A DNA stretch of 64,000 nucleotides, from NCBI GenBank assembly GCA_001574975.1, contig KQ965850.1, forward strand, positions 62,001 through 126,000, written 5' to 3'. The stretch comes from Gonapodya prolifera JEL478. Lineage: Eukaryota; Monoblepharomycota; Monoblepharidomycetes; Monoblepharidales; Gonapodyaceae. The notes beneath the pieces are model-generated. The model saw nothing but the letters and a program-made list of their open reading frames with translations, had not been told where the DNA came from and did no database searches. Positions 59,701 through 64,000 of the stretch are shown piece after piece; the stretch's first letter is position 1, and the number at the start of each line of letters is the position of its first letter. Both the position numbers and the translations under genes were made by a program.

Positions 59701-62700
59701 AGATGGTGCATCGCCTGATATTGAAAACGTTTTCAACGAGATCACGCATGTCGTAGTCGACGAATGCCATGAACGGTACGTTCTCTGGTAAATCGAGTAT
59801 TCCATCATCAGAATCTCAAGGTCCACGATATTCATAGAGACATGAACATTGATTTTTTGTTAGTCGTGCTGAAGAAGGTGTGGAAAGAACGGCGCAAACG
59901 AGGACTCCCTCCAATCAAATTAGTTCTCATGTCAGCAACAATTCAAGCGGATCTTTTCGCAAAGTATTTTGAAGAGGTTGATATTATCGGTGACCGGGCC
60001 AGGCGGGGAGGAGTTCCCATCGTGGAGGTACCAGGTCGAACGTTCCCCGTTAAGTACCATTATTTGGATGAACTCGTTTCGCAGTTGAGGAAGCAGTATC
60101 CGGAGAGGGCCGCTCCCCTTTTGTATAATGTCGAAACTCGTCGCTACTTGGAACGAGAGCTTCGTGTGCAGGGTGTGGTACAGGAAGACGAGAGGCGTGG
60201 TTTACTGTCACATGCGCCTCGTGATAATGGCCCCGCTAATCGCGAAAAGGATTCACGCGGTAACGACGGGATCCGTAAAGAACGAGGATATGACGATGAA
60301 TCTTCGAGTGATGATGATGACTCTGACTCCGAAATGGCAGACGATAAACACTTCGATGACTTGTCAGCTTGGGGTTCGAATCGTCAGAGATCTGGTGTAG
60401 TGCGAAATCCACTCTACGACGAGGGTGCAGATGATGTCCCATTTGGTATTCTTGCGACCACAATTGCTCATATTTGTCGAACAGCAAATGACAACGGTGC
60501 TATCTTGTGTTTTTTGCCCGGATGGTAAGGAAGATTGAGCTGAATGACGGTCATTTTTACATAATTGGCTCATTTCCAGGGAAGAAATAACCAAACTCCA
60601 TCGAATTCTCACCAGTGATCCATCTCCTCTCTACCGCGACACTTTTTCGAATCGAGACAGTTTCAGAATATATTTACTGCACTCCACTATCCCGGTTGTG
60701 CAACAACAGGCAGTTTTTGAAACACTTGGCCCGTCTTGTAGGAAAATTATTCTGTCAACCAACATTGCTGAGACTTCCCTCACCATTCCGGACGTCGTAT
60801 ATGTTGTCGATAGCGCCAGGGTCAGAGAGAAACGGTACGATCCAGCAAGGCGTATGACAGATTTGGTCGTTAGCTGGGTTGCCCAGGCGAATGCAAAACA
60901 AAGAGCGGGACGGGCTGGTCGTGTCCGCGAAGGACAATACTACTGCGTCGTTTCACGTGCGCGCTGGGACAGTGTTCTTGCTCCATTCCAAATTCCGGAA
61001 ATAGCTCGCTCAGACCTCCAAGAACTTGCACTTCACATCAAAGCGTTGGAAATTCCGATGCGAGACCGTTCTGGAAGAATGGATACAATCGAGGATGTTC
61101 TTGAACAGGCTCTCCAGCCTCCCGAGAAGGCTGCAGTTCAAGAAGCGATTCGGAACTTGAAGTCTTTGCATGCGTTGGACCGAAATGAAAACATGACACC
61201 TCTGGGTGAGTTGATAATGTCTTCCTTTGTCTCCTTTGAATCTTACGTGTCGTCCGTTCAGGCCACGCTCTCGCAGCAATTCCACTCGAGCCGACATTTG
61301 GAAGGATGGTTTTACTGGGCGTCATCTTCAAGGTATGTGTGGCGTGTGACAGCCGCTTTTGCAAATCTGATTTTGTTTTCTCTCTTTGGAGTGTTTGGAT
61401 CCAATCCTCACTTTGGCCGCGGGAATCACAAATCGAGACCCTTTCGTGTATCCACCGGATACTCGTGATGAAATTCGCAGGCAAAAAGTCTGGTGGACTG
61501 GAGGTGAACGGTCCGACCACCTCGTTCTGTTAAACGTGTGGCGTGAATGGGTGAAAAAGAAAACTGAAGTCCAGCAGAAGTATGGAAAGGCCAGTGGACG
61601 CGCCCCTGATGGAAATGACAATATGTGGATACATACAGAACTCAAAATCTGGCTGGAAACGAAATCACTCGGAAAAATCACCCTCCTTACAATCGAAAAA
61701 GTCCGAGTGCATTTATACTCCATTCTTGTAAAGAGCGGCTTTGTGTTCAACGCCGACTCTTCACCCTTTGGCCGTCGCGAGGCTCAGTATCAGAACCCTT
61801 TGGACGTATTGGGAGGTCCGGAGCTAAATGTGAACTCCAACAACATTCCAATGATCCGAGCACTCCTCTACTCCGCGCATTATCTTAACCTCACAATCCG
61901 AACGGACAAAAAGGTTTACAAGACGCAAAAGGAAACCTGTAACATGCATCCCGGGACTATTAATGCTGCAAAGTATGAGGCGGACTTTATTGCTCACGAG
62001 CTCAGCAAGATTGGTCCAAGTAATACGTTTCCTCATGTCAACAACTTAAACGTCAATCTCAAAGGAACTGGAACCTTGTATTACTACGCTGAAAAGGTCA
62101 AAACTGGTATCGTGTTTTTGAGAGGTACAACACGAATTGATCCTTTGGATGCTGCACTTTTTGGAGATGCGAGGACATCGCACACCTACACTGCGAGTAC
62201 ACGCTTTAGGACAGGCGCCAGTCAGTCGTGCTTCACTATCGATGGTTGGCTTCGGATTGGTGAGCATGACGATCGAATACTTCCAGTGCTAGAAGAGTGG
62301 AAAGAAGCCCTTGGAACATGTTTGGAGTTCTATTTCCGCAATCCTCCAGGACGAAGGAACCGATTCTTGAGCGAATCTGCCAGAGAAACAGCAGATGACA
62401 ATGGCTCTGACGATGAGGATGAGGTGGGAATTCAAACTACCTTTAACCCACTTGGTGCATCCAAGGATCAAATTTTGCAAGGAAATGCGAGTCTCAAGAA
62501 GCAGGAGTGGATCCTTGCCGAACGCATCATCCAGGATGTTGCCACAGTCATTCAAAATGAGTTCGGTTCAGGTGAAGGATCAGCTCCTGAAGCGCTTGGA
62601 TCAGCTTATGATCCGCAAAAACTGACCCAAAGCTATGACGATCATCCTGTCAAAAGAGAATCCGAGAAAGCAGTCACACCTACCGTTGAATACACCAACA

Positions 62701-63411
62701 ACAGCACATCAAGACAGGAGCATGGGCGTCATGGCGAGGACTCTGTGAGAAAGGATTGCCGTCGCGAGACTGACCGAGAAGATACACTCGTTTCATTGCA
62801 AGATCTACCGCGACAACGTCCAATAGAGTCCCGCAGAGAAGCAGATTCCTGGCGTCCGCCACCTCGGCGAGATTCTCCGGGAAGAGGCAATGATTCCTCA
62901 AGGAGCAGATCACGTGGAGGGCGCAGAAGTCGTTCACGGGAGAGACCATTACCTGAGTAGGTCTCTTTGTTCTGTCATTGGAGTGTTACGTTGAGTCCAG
63001 AAACGGTTCTGCTTTAGTTACAACACACGTTCTCGACGTTATTCCAGCTCCGAGAGATCTCGCTCCGCTTCTGGTTCAAATAGGTCGAGGTCGGGTTCAC
63101 GCTCTCGCAGAAATGTAGAAGACCACCGACGTAAAGATCGGAAACAGGAGCGCCATTTTTCTGCCAGTACGTCACACACTAGTCGCAGTGACCGTTCCCC
63201 TTCTCCACGGGATCGTACACAGGCGCGAGATGTTCGAAATGGTGACCGATGGCGACCATCGCGCAACCGATCGTCTCGTGAGACTGACTCTATATCAACT
63301 TCCTCGTTACGGCGTTTGGGAGGGGAAACCGGCAATCCGACAAGTTCAGTAGAAACAACAACCCCTGCCCGATTGCGACACCCACTGCCTCCCAAACCCA
63401 CCAGTACGTAA
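56738..63411 (+). CDS. DExH-box RNA helicase with dsRNA-binding domains and RS tail (DHX9-like)
   Basis: Eight exons, 56738-57910, 57968-58911, 58966-59775, 59838-60524, 60580-61205, 61262-61332, 61392-62956 and 63048-63411, give about 2079 residues. An Arg/Ser-rich start precedes a dsRNA-binding fold (about 305-410, PPPY... then GVGDSKSKKEAEKLAA), a second similar unit (about 500-585) and a third near 610-700. Helicase motifs: GATGSGKTTQVP, TQPRRIAA, VVVDECHER, LVLMSATIQ, STNIAETSLTIPD and QRAGRAGR, followed by HA2 and OB regions and an RS-rich tail of about 200 residues. Such enzymes unwind RNA with ATP, in the nucleus in DHX9. The first exon starts about 100 bases after the IFT56 stop. An earlier in-frame ATG exists at 56648. 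Confidence 0.9.
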
Positions 63412-63533
63412 TGCATTTATACATGGACTTACAGCCCCACCGCGTCAGAAGAAGGAGGAAAGACGAATAAAGGGAAGCTCGATAGTACATAATAATGTAA
63501 ATGAAACTCCACACTCAGTAACATTTTCTTGAC

Positions 63534-64000
63534 ATGAGCAGCGGAGAAGACAGGCCACCTACAAAAAGGCAGCGCAGGTCGCGAAGCTCTGGAGGGAGTG
63601 CAACAGTCCCGCCCCCACTGCGGGGCGTTGGAGACGATGGCGAATCCGACGACGATGTCGAGGATGGAACCCGAGCGGATGATGGCACTCAATCTGGCCA
63701 TCGGAGCTGCAATATGTATGTACATTTGACATATTGCTATATTTTATTCGTACAGGCTGATTATATCCTTCATCAATGAAGTTGTGCACGTCTGCATGAC
63801 CGATGTGATGGGAAATATCCATGTGACCCTTGCATCAAACGAGGAAACGAGGTGACTTACTGTCGATTTCGTAAGCTGCTGGTATCGAAAGATTCGATCG
63901 GTCACTCAATCCAGTGCTCATATGAGCGGCAACGTGTCATGCCAGGACCACCGAAAGGATGGTGAGACTTCCTGGTTTCTCGACACTGCGAGAGAGTTGA
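63534..64000 (+). CDS. Zn2Cys6 transcription factor, 5' part only
   Basis: Exons 63534-63715, 63782-63851 and 63915-63961 are visible; the rest lies beyond the window. A Ser/Arg-rich acidic leader precedes a complete binuclear zinc cluster made from three exons: CNICARLHDRCDGKYPCDPC, then IKRGNE and CSYERQRVMPGPPKG. The spacing is C-x2-C-x6-C-x5-C-x2-C-x6-C, the exact fungal Gal4 type, followed by the usual RxxxPGPPKG linker. Such proteins are nuclear DNA-binding regulators found mainly in fungi. The target genes cannot be told. Confidence 0.85.

Overview
The window is nuclear DNA of a fungus that almost certainly makes flagellated zoospores (a chytrid-like lineage). Fungal signs are a chitin-binding (CBM18) cell-surface protein, an Nha1-type Na+/H+ antiporter, a Zn2Cys6 regulator and an Nha1-style long cytoplasmic tail. 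The flagellum signs are two ciliary genes absent from flagellum-less fungi: CEP104 (17.8-22.5 kb) and IFT56/TTC26 (54.3-56.6 kb). Genes are dense and rich in short introns (about 50-120 nt, donors mostly GTGAGT or GTAAGT). I joined exons by hand using phase and family alignment, so single-base errors in boundaries are possible. Start codons given are ATG.

Layout. 0-7.5 kb: an edge fragment, then a remarkable secreted/membrane redox fusion (peroxidase-like, DOMON, cytochrome b561, cytochrome b5, ferredoxin reductase) bracketed by an inverted pair of GNAT acetyltransferase genes, one of them dead. 7.5-13.4 kb: an Arg-rich protein, a chitin-binding NodB-family pseudoenzyme and an F-box/WD protein, all on the minus strand. 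13.5-15.8 kb: deoxyhypusine hydroxylase and COQ7, divergently transcribed from a 107-bp spacer. 15.8-17.3 kb: an AT-rich gene-poor island. 17.8-24.5 kb: CEP104 and a FAM72-like zinc protein. 25-29.5 kb: two unrecognised membrane proteins. 29.4-31.2 kb: unassigned. 31.6-35 kb: phosphatidylinositol synthase and a TMEM184/Ost-alpha transporter-like protein. 35.2-38.2 kb: tandem sulfurtransferases. 38.7-44.6 kb: NHA1 and a CAMK-like kinase. 44.7-46.7 kb: a Fanzor (eukaryotic TnpB) relative with all three RuvC motifs. 48.9-53.3 kb: a double-GNAT protein, a zinc-finger protein and a second DOMON-b561 protein. 54.2-64 kb: IFT56, a large DExH helicase with dsRNA-binding domains and RS tail, and the start of a Zn2Cys6 factor.

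The most unusual items are the five-module redox fusion whose peroxidase part has lost both haem histidines (an architecture analogous to, but unrelated in most parts to, dual oxidases), the Fanzor locus, and the chitin deacetylase-like protein that has lost its zinc site.
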